Assembly: GCF_002834385.1 (NCBI RefSeq)
Contig: NZ_PITQ01000017.1
Coordinates: forward strand, 1 to 64,000
DNA length: 64,000 nt
Source of the DNA: Rahnella sp. AA
GTDB lineage: Bacteria; Pseudomonadota; Gammaproteobacteria; Enterobacterales; Enterobacteriaceae
Reading direction: 5' to 3'
The first letter of the stretch is position 1; each line of letters opens with the position of its first letter. The position numbers and the translations under genes are program-made. This document shows positions 44,343 through 54,049 of this stretch, piece by piece. A model generated the notes under the pieces. It saw only the letters and a program-made list of their open reading frames with translations, had not been told where the DNA came from and searched no databases.

Positions 44343-45677
44343 GTGCAGCTGATAGCCCGTTCTATCGCTCTGGCGTATAGCAACCTTCCACGGCCCCACC
44401 GCATTATGCTGGGGTCGCTGACCGTCGTCACACTGGCCGTCGCCGTCTGGAAACCGTTAGCCTATCACCCGGACAATGACCTTTCCGATACCAAACCGTT
44501 GGTTAAAAACATCACGTTAGACAACCAGCAACTTCGTTCACTGCTTCCCGAAGCCAGTGAGCCTATCGATCAGTCGCCTCCGGCTGACGATGATATCCCT
44601 CAGGACGATCTGGACGATAAAACCGCGAACGAAGCGGGCGTTCATGAATACGTGGTTTCTACCGGCGATACCCTCAGCAGCATTCTGAATCAGTACGGCA
44701 TTGATATGTCGGAAATTGCTGCGCTTTCGGATGCTAACCGTGATTTACGCAACCTGAAGATTGGTCAGCAACTGTCATGGACGTTAAACGACGCGGGCGA
44801 TTTACAGCGCCTGACGTGGGAGAAATCCCGCCGTGAAACGTACACGTTTGACCGCTCCGGCAATACCTTCAAATCTTCACTCGAAACCCTCAAAGGTGAG
44901 TGGAAAGACTCGGTCATGAAGGGCACGCTGAACGGCAGTTTCGTGACCAGTGCCAAAGCGGCAGGGTTAACCAGCGGTGAAGTCAGTGCGGTGATCAAAG
45001 CATTACAGTGGCAACTCGATTTTCGTAAATTGCAAAAAGGCGATGATTTCGCGGTGCTGATGTCTCACGAAGTGCTGGATGGGAAAAGCGAGCAAAGCGA
45101 ATTGCAGGCCGTGCATATGCGCTCCGGTGGTAAAGATTATTACGCCGTCCGTGCAGAGGACGGAAAATTCTACGACCGCACCGGCAGCGGGCTGGCGAAA
45201 GGTTTCCTGCGCTTCCCGACCGGAAAACAATACCGCGTTTCTTCAAACTTTAACCCACGTCGCCTTAACCCGGTGACTGGCCGCGTGGCGCCACACCGTG
45301 GTGTCGATTTCGCAGTGCCGGTCGGTACGCCAGTGCTTGCGGTGGGCGATGGCGAAGTCGTTATGGCTAAAAATGGTGGGGCTGCGGGCAACTATGTCGC
45401 TATCCGTCATGGCCGTCAGTACATGACCCGCTACATGCATTTGCGCAAAATCCTTGTGAAACCGGGGCAGAAAGTGAAGCGTGGTGACCGCATTGCGCTT
45501 TCCGGCAACACAGGCCGTTCAACCGGCCCGCACCTGCATTTCGAAATGTGGATTAACCAGCTGGCCGTCAATCCTCTGACCGCCAAATTGCCTCGTACCG
45601 AAGGGCTGACAGGTAAAGATCGTAGTACTTATCTGGCCACGGTCCGCCAGGTTGTTCCGCAACTGAAGCTGGACTGA
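44343..45677 (+). CDS. mepM: murein DD-endopeptidase MepM
   Basis: Periplasmic zinc endopeptidase that cuts peptide cross-links so the wall can grow. GTG start with AAAGGA upstream. Membrane anchor near residues 20-37, LysM at about 101-148 (EYVVSTGDTLSSIL), middle OapA-like domain, and the M23 domain with His318, Asp322 (HRGVD) and HLHFE (His397, His399). Downstream of znuA by 20 bases, as in E. coli (yebA). Confidence 0.95.
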   Translation: MQLIARSIALAYSNLPRPHRIMLGSLTVVTLAVAVWKPLAYHPDNDLSDTKPLVKNITLDNQQLRSLLPEASEPIDQSPPADDDIPQDDLDDKTANEAGVHEYVVSTGDTLSSILNQYGIDMSEIAALSDANRDLRNLKIGQQLSWTLNDAGDLQRLTWEKSRRETYTFDRSGNTFKSSLETLKGEWKDSVMKGTLNGSFVTSAKAAGLTSGEVSAVIKALQWQLDFRKLQKGDDFAVLMSHEVLDGKSEQSELQAVHMRSGGKDYYAVRAEDGKFYDRTGSGLAKGFLRFPTGKQYRVSSNFNPRRLNPVTGRVAPHRGVDFAVPVGTPVLAVGDGEVVMAKNGGAAGNYVAIRHGRQYMTRYMHLRKILVKPGQKVKRGDRIALSGNTGRSTGPHLHFEMWINQLAVNPLTAKLPRTEGLTGKDRSTYLATVRQVVPQLKLD

Positions 45678-45770
45678 TTGTTCAGGGGCTGATGTTTCGG
45701 TGTAGTGATTTATTGCAAAATAAATCACTACACTTATCATTACGCCAGAATTTGATATAAGAGCCTGAGC

Positions 45771-46751
45771 ATGCAGCCAGAAAAAGAAAAACGATCATCC
45801 GTAGAATTTATTCCGCAATTTCAGAAAGCCTTTTACCATCCGCGTTACTGGGGCGTCTGGCTGGGCGTCGGAGCGATGGCCGGTATGGCTTATCTGCCCG
45901 CGAAAGTGCGCGACCCTGTTTTAGGCAGTCTGGGCCGTCTGGCCGGAAAATTTGCCAAAGGCGCACGTCGTCGCGCGCAAATCAACCTGTTGTATTGCCT
46001 GCCCGAAACCCCGGAAGCGGAGCGCGAACATATCATTGACGAAATGTTTGCCACCGCGCCGCAGTCGATGGTGATGATGGCGGAGCTGGCACTCCGTGAC
46101 CCCAAAAAAATCACGCAGCGCATCCACTGGCACGGCAAAGAAATTGTCGACCAGATGCAGCGCGACGGCAAAAATGTGATTTTTTTGGTGCCACACGGCT
46201 GGGCTGTGGATATCCCGGCAATGCTCATGGCGGCCAGTGGTCAGCCGATGGCAGCCATGTTCCATAACCAGAAAAACCCGCTGACGGATTATCTGTGGAA
46301 CAGCGTGCGTCGCCGCTATGGCGGGCGTTTACATGCCCGAAATGACGGGATCAAACCGTTCATCAGCTCCGTGCGTCAGGGCTACTGGGGATATTATCTG
46401 CCGGATCAGGATCACGGTGCGGAACACAGCGAATTCGTTGATTTCTTTGGAACCTACAAGGCGACATTGCCTGCCGTGGGCCGTCTGATGAAAGTCTGCC
46501 GTGCGCAGATTGTGCCGCTTTTCCCGGTGTATAACGGCAAAGAGCAGCGTCTGGACATTTTTGTGCGGCCACCGATGGATGATTTGGCGACGGCAGACGA
46601 TATCCAGATTGCGCGCCGTATGAATGAAGAGGTGGAATTGCTGGTCGGGCCGAATCCTGAGCAATACACCTGGATCCTCAAATTGCTGAAAACGCGTAAA
46701 CCGGGTGAACCGGAGCCGTATTCCCGCAAAGAGCTTTACCCGAAAAAGTAA
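45771..46751 (+). CDS. lpxM: lipid A myristoyltransferase LpxM
   Basis: Adds the last (secondary) myristoyl chain to Kdo2-lipid A at the inner membrane. 326 residues, with an N-terminal membrane segment and the acyltransferase HX4D motif His142...Asp147 (HGWAVD), followed by PDQDHG. Same place as in other enterics, after mepM. In E. coli the next gene is pykA; here the siderophore cluster is inserted between them. Confidence 0.95.
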   Translation: MQPEKEKRSSVEFIPQFQKAFYHPRYWGVWLGVGAMAGMAYLPAKVRDPVLGSLGRLAGKFAKGARRRAQINLLYCLPETPEAEREHIIDEMFATAPQSMVMMAELALRDPKKITQRIHWHGKEIVDQMQRDGKNVIFLVPHGWAVDIPAMLMAASGQPMAAMFHNQKNPLTDYLWNSVRRRYGGRLHARNDGIKPFISSVRQGYWGYYLPDQDHGAEHSEFVDFFGTYKATLPAVGRLMKVCRAQIVPLFPVYNGKEQRLDIFVRPPMDDLATADDIQIARRMNEEVELLVGPNPEQYTWILKLLKTRKPGEPEPYSRKELYPKK

Positions 46752-46773
46752 GCGCTAAACATCGTATTAAGCA

Positions 46774-46804
46774 AAGAGGCTGAGCGTAAAACTCAGCCTC
46801 TTTT
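46774..46804. terminator. bidirectional terminator, lpxM/mdfA
   Basis: AGAGGCTGAG / CTCAGCCTCT with flanking A and T runs between the converging lpxM and mdfA-like transcripts. Confidence 0.88.
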
Positions 46805-46811
46805 GCATTTG

Positions 46812-48032
46812 TTATCCCGCTTTTATAGCGCGTTTCAGAAACAGCACAATCAGCAGTGTTCCCGCCGTACCGAACAGCAAACCGGCCAGCATGAAAATGC
46901 CGTAGCCCTGCGCGAAATAAAGCTGTTTTGCCAGTTCAATCCCTGTCGCGAAAACCACAATGGTGATCAGCCCGAGCGCCGCCGCCACAGTGCCTTTCCC
47001 TGTCGGGCTGGAGAACAGCGTCAGCCGGTAAAGCCCGGCATTGACCAGCCCTGAACCCAGCGCATACAAGCTCAGCCCCGCCGTTATCCAGTACCAGGCA
47101 TGAACCATAAACAGCGCCGCATAAGCGCTGATGCAAAGCCCGAGAACAATCGGCAAAATCCCCAGCCAGACCGGCGTGCGGATATTTACTTTGCCGCTGA
47201 GTTTACTCAGTACAACGTTGCCGATGATAAGCCCGGTGAATACCGGAACCTGTAACCAGCCGTATTGTAACGGCGTCATTCCGGCGTCCTGAATCAGCAG
47301 TACCGGCGACTGCGCAACCCAGGCCAGCAGCGGCAACGTGATCAGCCCGATCGATAACGAGCCGGTGACCACGCCAGCATTGGTGAACACCTCGCGGTAA
47401 TCTGCCAGCAAGCGGCGCATCGAGAAACGCCCGTCACGACCCGACGCCGTTTCCGGCATGCTGCGCCACAGGCCCCAGAATGACAGCGCGGAGATCAGCG
47501 CAAACAGCGCAAACATCGCTTTCCACGGCGCGTAGTGAATGAACGCCGCGCCCGCCAGCGGCCCGAGCAGTGGCGCAATCAGCGTGATATTGGCCATCAG
47601 CGCCATCAGCTTTACGCTCAGGGCTTCGCTGAACGCTTCCTGAATGGCGGCGTAACCCACCGCGCCGATAAAGCACAGGCTCATGCCCTGCAAAAAACGC
47701 ATCAGGATAAATTGTTCGATGCTTTGCGTGAATACCGTGAGAAAGCAGGTGACGGTAAAAAAGGCCACGCCCGCCAGCAAAACCGGCCTGCGCCCCAGCC
47801 GGTCAGAGAGCGGCCCGAGCAGCCATTGCAGAAGAATTCCGCCACACAAATAGGCGGTCAGCGAGGTGGAAACCCAACCGGCGCTGGCGCTGAAGTCGCT
47901 GATCACCTGCAACATACCCGGCTGAATCATATCGTGGGCAATATAAGTGGCGAATTCGAACATCACCAGCGACAGCGGAAACAGCCACTGACGCCAGCTC
48001 AGCTGAGAGGCGGGTTCAGAAACGGACGACAT
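46812..48032 (-). CDS. mdfA: MdfA-like multidrug exporter
   Basis: 406-residue, 12-TM MFS drug/proton antiporter of the MdfA type. Glu26, Asp34 and Arg112, key for MdfA transport, are all at the same positions, and QGMSLCFIGAVGYAAIQE is nearly identical. It lies 79 bases after dfoC on the same strand and could export the siderophore or its precursors, as MFS exporters near siderophore genes often do; equally it may be a drug pump that arrived with the cluster. MdfA identity is strong; the siderophore role is inferred from context. Confidence 0.88.
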   Translation of the reverse strand: MSSVSEPASQLSWRQWLFPLSLVMFEFATYIAHDMIQPGMLQVISDFSASAGWVSTSLTAYLCGGILLQWLLGPLSDRLGRRPVLLAGVAFFTVTCFLTVFTQSIEQFILMRFLQGMSLCFIGAVGYAAIQEAFSEALSVKLMALMANITLIAPLLGPLAGAAFIHYAPWKAMFALFALISALSFWGLWRSMPETASGRDGRFSMRRLLADYREVFTNAGVVTGSLSIGLITLPLLAWVAQSPVLLIQDAGMTPLQYGWLQVPVFTGLIIGNVVLSKLSGKVNIRTPVWLGILPIVLGLCISAYAALFMVHAWYWITAGLSLYALGSGLVNAGLYRLTLFSSPTGKGTVAAALGLITIVVFATGIELAKQLYFAQGYGIFMLAGLLFGTAGTLLIVLFLKRAIKAG

Positions 48033-48111
48033 AACAATACTTCTCCATTGCTCAAAATCAGAAAAGCGCGACCCTCTCAGGCCGCGCTAAAAAACGTGTT
48101 AAGTGCGGGAC

Positions 48112-50496
48112 TCAGTATTTATTCGCGTAGGCCGCAATCGGGTTTTCCAGCGTCCCGGCAAACTTGAGGTTTTGCGCCGGATCCGACAGATTGATCATCT
48201 GCTGGTTATTCGCCAGTTGCAGACGGTTGAGGCAGGAATGCGTGAACTCCGCGCCAAACATGTCGTAACGGGCAAACTTCTCTGCCAGCTCCGGATACTG
48301 AATCTGGTAATCGCGGACGACTTCCGCCACCACCTGCCAGAACTGCCCGGCCGGATAATTGCCGTTTTCTTCCAGAATGCGGGCGATAAAGCGGAACACA
48401 CCGGCAAACACGTCGGTGAAGATCGACAGGATTTTCAGCTCTTCCGGCACGTCGACCGCCAGTCGTTTGGCTTTTTCGGGCAGATGAGCATCCGGATTCA
48501 TCACGGCAATTTCTTCCGCGATATCTTTCATAAACGCGTTAACCGGGATGTTGTTTTCGAAACGCAGGATCAGGTTTTCGCCGTGCGGCATAAACACCAG
48601 ATCGTACTGATAAAAACAGTGCAACAACGGGCTGAGGTAGGCGTGCATGTAACGCTTGAGCCAGTCGCCAGTCGCCAGGCCTGAGGATTTGATCATCTCA
48701 ACAATCAGGGCGTCACCGTGTTTGTCGGTATGTAAAAGCGCGGCCATGGTCATCAGGCGCTGATTCGGCTGCAACTGAGCCACCGGGTTCTGACGCCACA
48801 GTGCGGCAAACATTTTTTTATACGCACTGTCGCCCTTAATCGCCTCTTCGAAATAGTGGTTGTGATAACCCAGTGAAGCCACTTCCTGAAGAATGCTGAA
48901 ACCGGTGGATTGCAGGTAGGAATCGTTTTCGACCAGCTCCGCCAGCCATTCGTTGATGCCCGGCGTGGTCGCCATGTAATACGGTGAAAGTCCGCGCATG
49001 AAGCCCATATTCAGTATGGACAGCGCAGTTTTCACATAGCGGGCTTTCGGGCGGCTGGCATTATAGAAGGTGCGGATGGACTGCTGTGCGAGATAGTTGT
49101 CCTCGCCCTCACCGAGATAAATCAGGAACTGGCGGGCGATGTCCGGCGCAAATACCGTCAGTAATTTATTCTGCCATTGCCACGGATGAACCGGCATGAA
49201 GTAGTAGTTTTTCGGATCCACACCATTATCGACCAGACGCTGCGTGAACGCGCAAATCTGCGCATCGCCCAGTTCTTCGGCGATCAGTTTTTCGTACGGC
49301 AAACCTTCCACGCTGGCGAAATGAGCTTTGTCGTGATGCACCGCGACCCAGACCAGTTGCAGCGGATTTGCCGCTTCCGGCGCATAACGCACGTAGTCAC
49401 CGGCATCAAAACCGATGCGGCCATTGTTGGCGATAAAGCTCGGATGGCCTTCGGTCATGCTGGTTTCCACGGTCTGGAAATCGGCTTCCGAGAGTTGTTT
49501 TGCTGTCGTGTGATTGTTCGCCAGCTTATATGCGCTGCTGTAAAGCGTGCTGCTGATTTCTTCCATGTAGGTCGGCAACATCGCCTGCGAAATGCCGATC
49601 TGATCCGCAAATTCAATGATGAATTTCAACGCGTCCGGCGGTTGTGGCGTGAAGTTATCCAGACGCTGAATGCTGTCGAGGTCAATCATCCAGTCGTTTA
49701 GCGGTAACTGGCGCGCACGGAAACGGTATTCAACTTCAGAAGCCGGAACGGCCAGCTGATAGTCGGTCCAGGTGCCGTTGTTTTGCAGCGCGACCGGCGC
49801 CAGCAGGCGTTCATGCGTCAGCTCTGACAGGCATTTGCGTAACAGCAGGGCATTGGCTTTCGCCCAAATTTCCGGTTGCAGATGCTGGCCGGATTGCAGC
49901 TGAGATGAAGTCATGGTGTTTTTTTCCTTCTGGCGGGCCTGCAAAAAATCTTCGCGCTGGCAGAAAGCCAGCCAGGCGGTTTTATGAGTCAGTTGAATTT
50001 GTTTCTGATAGCGGAAACCTGCGCGCTTATTCAGTTTGTGGATCTTTTCGTTACGCACGTCCGGCTCAACCACCACGCGTTTCACGTCCGGCTGGCTGAA
50101 CAGATATTCCATCACGGCTGAAAAGACCTGCCAGCTGAAACCGGAAACGGGTTTATCCGCCGGAGACAGCAAAATATGCATGCCCATATCGCCGGGCTGA
50201 ACGTCGTAGTGATCGCGTAATGGATCGTCCTGCACCGGATAGCATTCGATGAGAAAACGCGGCTGTCCGTTGATTTCGCCCATCAGCGCGGCCAGCGGTG
50301 TTCCGGCAGTCAGGTCGCGGTAGAAAACATCAACGTCGGCCACGCTGCTGTTCTGCATTCCCCAGAAATGCGCGTAAGGCTGCGTCATCCACGCATGCAG
50401 GATGGCGGCGTCTTTTGCCAGATGCAGCGGGCGTAATGTCAGCTGCCCTGCGTCACGCGGGCAGGTGAACAGGGGCGCGGGAGTCAATTCAGACAT
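48112..50496 (-). CDS. dfoC: desferrioxamine synthetase, acyltransferase-NIS fusion
   Basis: 794 residues in two parts. Residues 1 to about 190 are a GNAT acyltransferase (RFLIECYPVQDD, GDMGMHILLSPADKP, KRVVVEPDVRNEKIH), which adds succinyl or acetyl to N-hydroxycadaverine. From about 200 an IucA/IucC NIS synthetase follows (GHPSFIANNGRIGF, HPWQWQNK, HGENLILRFEN), which joins the units into desferrioxamine. This fusion of DesC and DesD functions is characteristic of DfoC in Erwinia and relatives. Last of the dfoJ-dfoA-dfoC operon. Confidence 0.92.
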   Translation of the reverse strand: MSELTPAPLFTCPRDAGQLTLRPLHLAKDAAILHAWMTQPYAHFWGMQNSSVADVDVFYRDLTAGTPLAALMGEINGQPRFLIECYPVQDDPLRDHYDVQPGDMGMHILLSPADKPVSGFSWQVFSAVMEYLFSQPDVKRVVVEPDVRNEKIHKLNKRAGFRYQKQIQLTHKTAWLAFCQREDFLQARQKEKNTMTSSQLQSGQHLQPEIWAKANALLLRKCLSELTHERLLAPVALQNNGTWTDYQLAVPASEVEYRFRARQLPLNDWMIDLDSIQRLDNFTPQPPDALKFIIEFADQIGISQAMLPTYMEEISSTLYSSAYKLANNHTTAKQLSEADFQTVETSMTEGHPSFIANNGRIGFDAGDYVRYAPEAANPLQLVWVAVHHDKAHFASVEGLPYEKLIAEELGDAQICAFTQRLVDNGVDPKNYYFMPVHPWQWQNKLLTVFAPDIARQFLIYLGEGEDNYLAQQSIRTFYNASRPKARYVKTALSILNMGFMRGLSPYYMATTPGINEWLAELVENDSYLQSTGFSILQEVASLGYHNHYFEEAIKGDSAYKKMFAALWRQNPVAQLQPNQRLMTMAALLHTDKHGDALIVEMIKSSGLATGDWLKRYMHAYLSPLLHCFYQYDLVFMPHGENLILRFENNIPVNAFMKDIAEEIAVMNPDAHLPEKAKRLAVDVPEELKILSIFTDVFAGVFRFIARILEENGNYPAGQFWQVVAEVVRDYQIQYPELAEKFARYDMFGAEFTHSCLNRLQLANNQQMINLSDPAQNLKFAGTLENPIAAYANKY

Positions 50497-50510
50497 GGGT
50501 TAATTCTCCG

Positions 50511-51836
50511 TTATCGGTCTGCAAGGCTGCGGGCGCAGAAAGTCTGGAAGGCGATGGATTTTTCCACCGGATAAATTTCCTCGCCGAGCATTTCGCGAAT
50601 AATGGAACTGTTGCGGTAACACGCCATGCCCAGATCCGGCGTGACAAAACCGTGGGTATGCAGTTCGGCGTTCTGGACAAAAATCTGGTTATGGGCGTCG
50701 ATGCTGTAATTGCGGTTGACGGCGTAGCGCCCGGCGTCATCCCACTGAATGCGGTTGTAGATGCCTTCGATAAACTGCGGCGGCTGATAACCGTAACCGG
50801 TTGCGAGCACCACGGATTCCGTCTGGTGGCGATATTCCTGCTGCTGTTCGTGGTGAAGCAGCGTCATCTCCAGCTCGCCTTTGCGGTTACCCGTCAGTGC
50901 GGTCAGCTCCGAATGCGTGTAGAGATCGACATTCAGCGGGCCATCCAGGCGTTTGGTGTACATCAGGTCGTAGATATCGTTGATCAGGCTGATGTTGATG
51001 CCTTTGTACAAGCCTTTTTGCTCGCGGTTCAGCTGATCGCGCTTACTCATAGGCAGGGCATGGAAGTAATCGATGTACTCCGGCGAGGTCATTTCCAGCG
51101 TCAGTTTGCTGTATTCCAGCGGATAGAAACGCGGCGCGCGGGTCACCCAGGTCAGGTGATAATCGTACTTGTCGATTTCTGAAAGCAGGTCGTAATAAAT
51201 TTCCGCCGCACTCTGGCCGCTGCCGACTACGGTGATGGATTTCGAACGCTGCATCCGCTCTTTGTTCGGCAGATAGGCGCTGGAATGGTGAACGTTACTG
51301 CCTGCTTCACGGGCACACGCTGGTAGCCACGGCGACGGACCGGTGCCCAGCACCAGTCGTTTGGCGCGGTAAATCTGTTTATCTCCGCCCCGGGTCGGAC
51401 GCGCCTGCACCAGATAGCATTCGGTTTGTGCGTCCCAGGTCACCAGTTCCACGCGTGTGGAAAATTGCAGGCTGCTCAGCTGCTCACAAACCCACTGGCA
51501 ATACTGGTTGAACTCTTTGCGCATCATGAAGAAATTTTCACGGATGTAAAAAGAATACAGTTTTCCTTGCTGCTTCAGGTAGTTGAGGAAACTGTAAGGG
51601 CTGGTCGGATCAGCCAGCGTCACCAGATCGGCCATAAACGGCGTCTGCAAATGGGCGCTTTCCAGCATCATGCCGGTGTGCCAGTCAAAGCCGTCATTTT
51701 GATCTAAAAACAGGCCATTCAGCGCTTTTACCGGTTCCGTCAGACAGGCCAGGCCGAGGTTGAACGGGCCGATGCCAATCGCGATAAAATCGTAGGTCTG
51801 TTTATCTGCATTCAGTTCAGGGGAATTAAGGCTCAT
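50511..51836 (-). CDS. dfoA: cadaverine N-monooxygenase
   Basis: 441-residue flavin N-hydroxylase that turns cadaverine into N-hydroxycadaverine (IucD/DesB/AlcA family). FAD site GIGPFNLGLA (about 17-26), NADPH site VVGSGQSAAEI (about 204-214) and the C-terminal ATGYGY motif are present. It lies between dfoJ (13 bases) and dfoC (14 bases). Hydroxamate siderophore synthesis is the clear context. Confidence 0.93.
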   Translation of the reverse strand: MSLNSPELNADKQTYDFIAIGIGPFNLGLACLTEPVKALNGLFLDQNDGFDWHTGMMLESAHLQTPFMADLVTLADPTSPYSFLNYLKQQGKLYSFYIRENFFMMRKEFNQYCQWVCEQLSSLQFSTRVELVTWDAQTECYLVQARPTRGGDKQIYRAKRLVLGTGPSPWLPACAREAGSNVHHSSAYLPNKERMQRSKSITVVGSGQSAAEIYYDLLSEIDKYDYHLTWVTRAPRFYPLEYSKLTLEMTSPEYIDYFHALPMSKRDQLNREQKGLYKGINISLINDIYDLMYTKRLDGPLNVDLYTHSELTALTGNRKGELEMTLLHHEQQQEYRHQTESVVLATGYGYQPPQFIEGIYNRIQWDDAGRYAVNRNYSIDAHNQIFVQNAELHTHGFVTPDLGMACYRNSSIIREMLGEEIYPVEKSIAFQTFCARSLADR

Positions 51837-51849
51837 GGTGCAACTCCTG

Positions 51850-53418
51850 TTAGCGGTTCTTCGCGGCGCTCAGCGCGGCGGCGGTCAGTTCTTTGCCGTA
51901 ATGCGTGATAAGGCTGAGCACATCGGCGACGTCTTCCTTGGTTGTGGTCGGATTGAGCAGGGTGAATTTCAGGTACTGGCGCTGATGCACTTTGGTTCCG
52001 GCTATCACGGCGCTGCCGTCGCGGAAAATGGCTTTGCGGATGTCGGCATTGATGGCGTCAATTTGCTCCTTGCTCATTGACATGCGCGGGACAAAGCGGA
52101 ACACCAGCGTGCTCAGTTCGGGTTTGTGCAACACTTCAATGTTCGGGTTTTGTTCCATCAGCTGATGGGTTTCGGTGGCGCGTTCCAGCAGCACATCGAA
52201 GGATTCGCCCAGTGCCTGCTGGCCCATGATGCGCAGCGTCAGCCACATTTTCAGGGCGTCGAAACGTTTGGTGGTCTGGATGCTTTTGTTGACCAGATTC
52301 GGTGTGCCTTCCAGTTTTGCGCTCAGCGGATTCAGGTATTCCGCGTGGTGAGTGACGTGTTCCAGATGGCGGTGATCGTTGACCAGAAACGCACTGCAAC
52401 TGACTGGCTGGAAGAAGGATTTGTGATAATCAACGGTCACGGAATCGGCCAGATGAATCCCTTCGATGCGCTGGCGATGCTGCGGGGAAACCAGTAAACC
52501 ACAGCCATAAGCGGCGTCGGCATGCATCCAGATTTTCTCTTTGCGGCAGATTTCCGCGATTTCATTGAGCGGATCGATACTACCGAAATCGGTGGTACCC
52601 GCTGTGGCCACAATGGCAATCGGGATCAAACCTTCTGCGTGACAGCGTTCGATTTCCTGTTTCAGCGCGCTGATATCCATACGGAATTTGTCGTCACAGG
52701 CGACAGGCACCACGGCGTCATAGCCGAGCCCGAGCAGGGCGGCGGATTTCTGAATGCTGAAATGGCTGACCTGTGAACTGAAGATGCGCCAGCGGTTAGC
52801 TTCCGGCGGTAAGCCCTGATATTTGATGCTGTGCTGCGGACGTGTGCGTTTGCAGTGACTGTCGCGCGCCAGCAACATCGCCATCAGGTTTGACTGCGTG
52901 CCGCCGCTGGTGAAAATACCGTCCGACTGTGCGCCAAAGCCGATGCGCGCCAGCGTCCAGTCGATGACCTTTTGTTCAATCAGCGTGCCGCCAGCGCTCT
53001 GATCCCAGGTATCGACGGAAGAGTTAATCGCGCTGATAAAAAGCTCAGCCAGTTGCGACGGAACTACGGTCGGGCAGTTGAGATGTGCGAGGTATTTCGG
53101 GTGATGAAAATAAACAGCGTGTTGAAGATATAAATCATCCAGTTCTTCCAGCGCCAGCCGCGTTCCGTCTAAGGGTTTGGTTAAATCAATATGGCGAAAC
53201 TGTTCGGCTAATTCGGCAGGGGATACACCCGAAAAAGGCTTTTCAGTCTGATTAATATGAGACTTAATTAATTCAATCCCTTGCTCGATCTGTGCCTGCC
53301 ACTCTGACGTGCTATTTTGATTAAAAATATAACCCTGATTTTGTCTTAAATTTTCCTGAGCAGGTGTGAGGCTATCCGCGCTGTCCTGCATTAATTCCCA
53401 ATTATTTATCTGGCTCAT
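51850..53418 (-). CDS. dfoJ: lysine decarboxylase for desferrioxamine synthesis
   Basis: 522-residue PLP group II decarboxylase (DesA/DfoJ type) that makes cadaverine from lysine. PLP Lys333 is in VDYHKSFFQP; HADAAYG (299-305) holds the conserved Asp301; the substrate region TSGGTQSNLMA is also typical. First gene of dfoJAC, with a Fur box about 230 bases upstream. Confidence 0.92.
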   Translation of the reverse strand: MSQINNWELMQDSADSLTPAQENLRQNQGYIFNQNSTSEWQAQIEQGIELIKSHINQTEKPFSGVSPAELAEQFRHIDLTKPLDGTRLALEELDDLYLQHAVYFHHPKYLAHLNCPTVVPSQLAELFISAINSSVDTWDQSAGGTLIEQKVIDWTLARIGFGAQSDGIFTSGGTQSNLMAMLLARDSHCKRTRPQHSIKYQGLPPEANRWRIFSSQVSHFSIQKSAALLGLGYDAVVPVACDDKFRMDISALKQEIERCHAEGLIPIAIVATAGTTDFGSIDPLNEIAEICRKEKIWMHADAAYGCGLLVSPQHRQRIEGIHLADSVTVDYHKSFFQPVSCSAFLVNDHRHLEHVTHHAEYLNPLSAKLEGTPNLVNKSIQTTKRFDALKMWLTLRIMGQQALGESFDVLLERATETHQLMEQNPNIEVLHKPELSTLVFRFVPRMSMSKEQIDAINADIRKAIFRDGSAVIAGTKVHQRQYLKFTLLNPTTTKEDVADVLSLITHYGKELTAAALSAAKNR

Positions 53419-53646
53419 TCTGGACCCTTTTAGTCTGACCTTTTCATCGGGAGCAGGCGCAGGGCGGCCTCCCGAATGTATTAAGGAAATTTCAGTGAAC
53501 GTAAGCGTTAGCAGGCAGGGCTCATGGCCACGCCTGTTAAGTGTATGGTTAATTATTTTTCTTTATCAGAAATTGCAGGTTATTTGTCTTGTCTGATTTC
53601 CTTTGTGCGGATATATACAAGGTTTTAACGATTGGGAATCATTATA

Positions 53647-53662
53647 AATGCAAATCATTATC
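53647..53662. promoter_or_regulatory. Fur box of dfoJAC
   Basis: AATGCAAATCATTATC matches the Fur consensus at 14 of 16 positions. GAATCATTATAAATG overlaps it on the left, so an extended or double site is possible. Confidence 0.72.
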
Positions 53663-53994
53663 ATTCAATAACGACATTGAACATTTAGCAAATACCTGTG
53701 TTTTTGATGTTTTTATGTGATCGCAATCACATAAAAATGTAAATTTAGCTTTGGATACTCTTAATCCTATGAGAGAAGTCTGTATTTGTTATTCAATTCT
53801 GTGCTCTCAATCTGGGCATTGAGGATACAAAAAGTTATATTTATACGTAATAACTGTGGGTGCAATTTTTTGGGTCAGGGAAGAATAGTGGTGATGCAGA
53901 ATAATATTTCTGGAAGATGGCAAAATAATGATCAAATTAAGAGCGTTAAATACCTTGTTGTTGCAGGGGAATAAAAATGGATTGAGGCGGGAAA

Positions 53995-54024
53995 TAAAAA
54001 GCCGCTCGCAATGATCGGCTTTTC
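53995..54024 (-). terminator. terminator of pykA
   Basis: AAAGCCG / CGGCTTT stem with a T run on the minus strand, 26 bases after the pykA stop. Confidence 0.75.
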
Positions 54025-54049
54025 AGTTATAGTTTATAACATTCAGACG

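Larger units (their letters stand above)
53419..54049. other. Fur-controlled region between dfoJ and pykA
   Basis: 631 gene-free bases. The Fur box at 53647-53662 lies about 230 bases upstream of dfoJ. The right part is AT-rich and ends in the pykA terminator. A 62-codon open frame at 53786-53974 has no supporting features and is not called. Confidence 0.6.

Noticed and set aside
53786-53974. 62-codon open frame between dfoJ and pykA
   Set aside because: No ribosome site, no homology, and AT-rich sequence with many chance frames.
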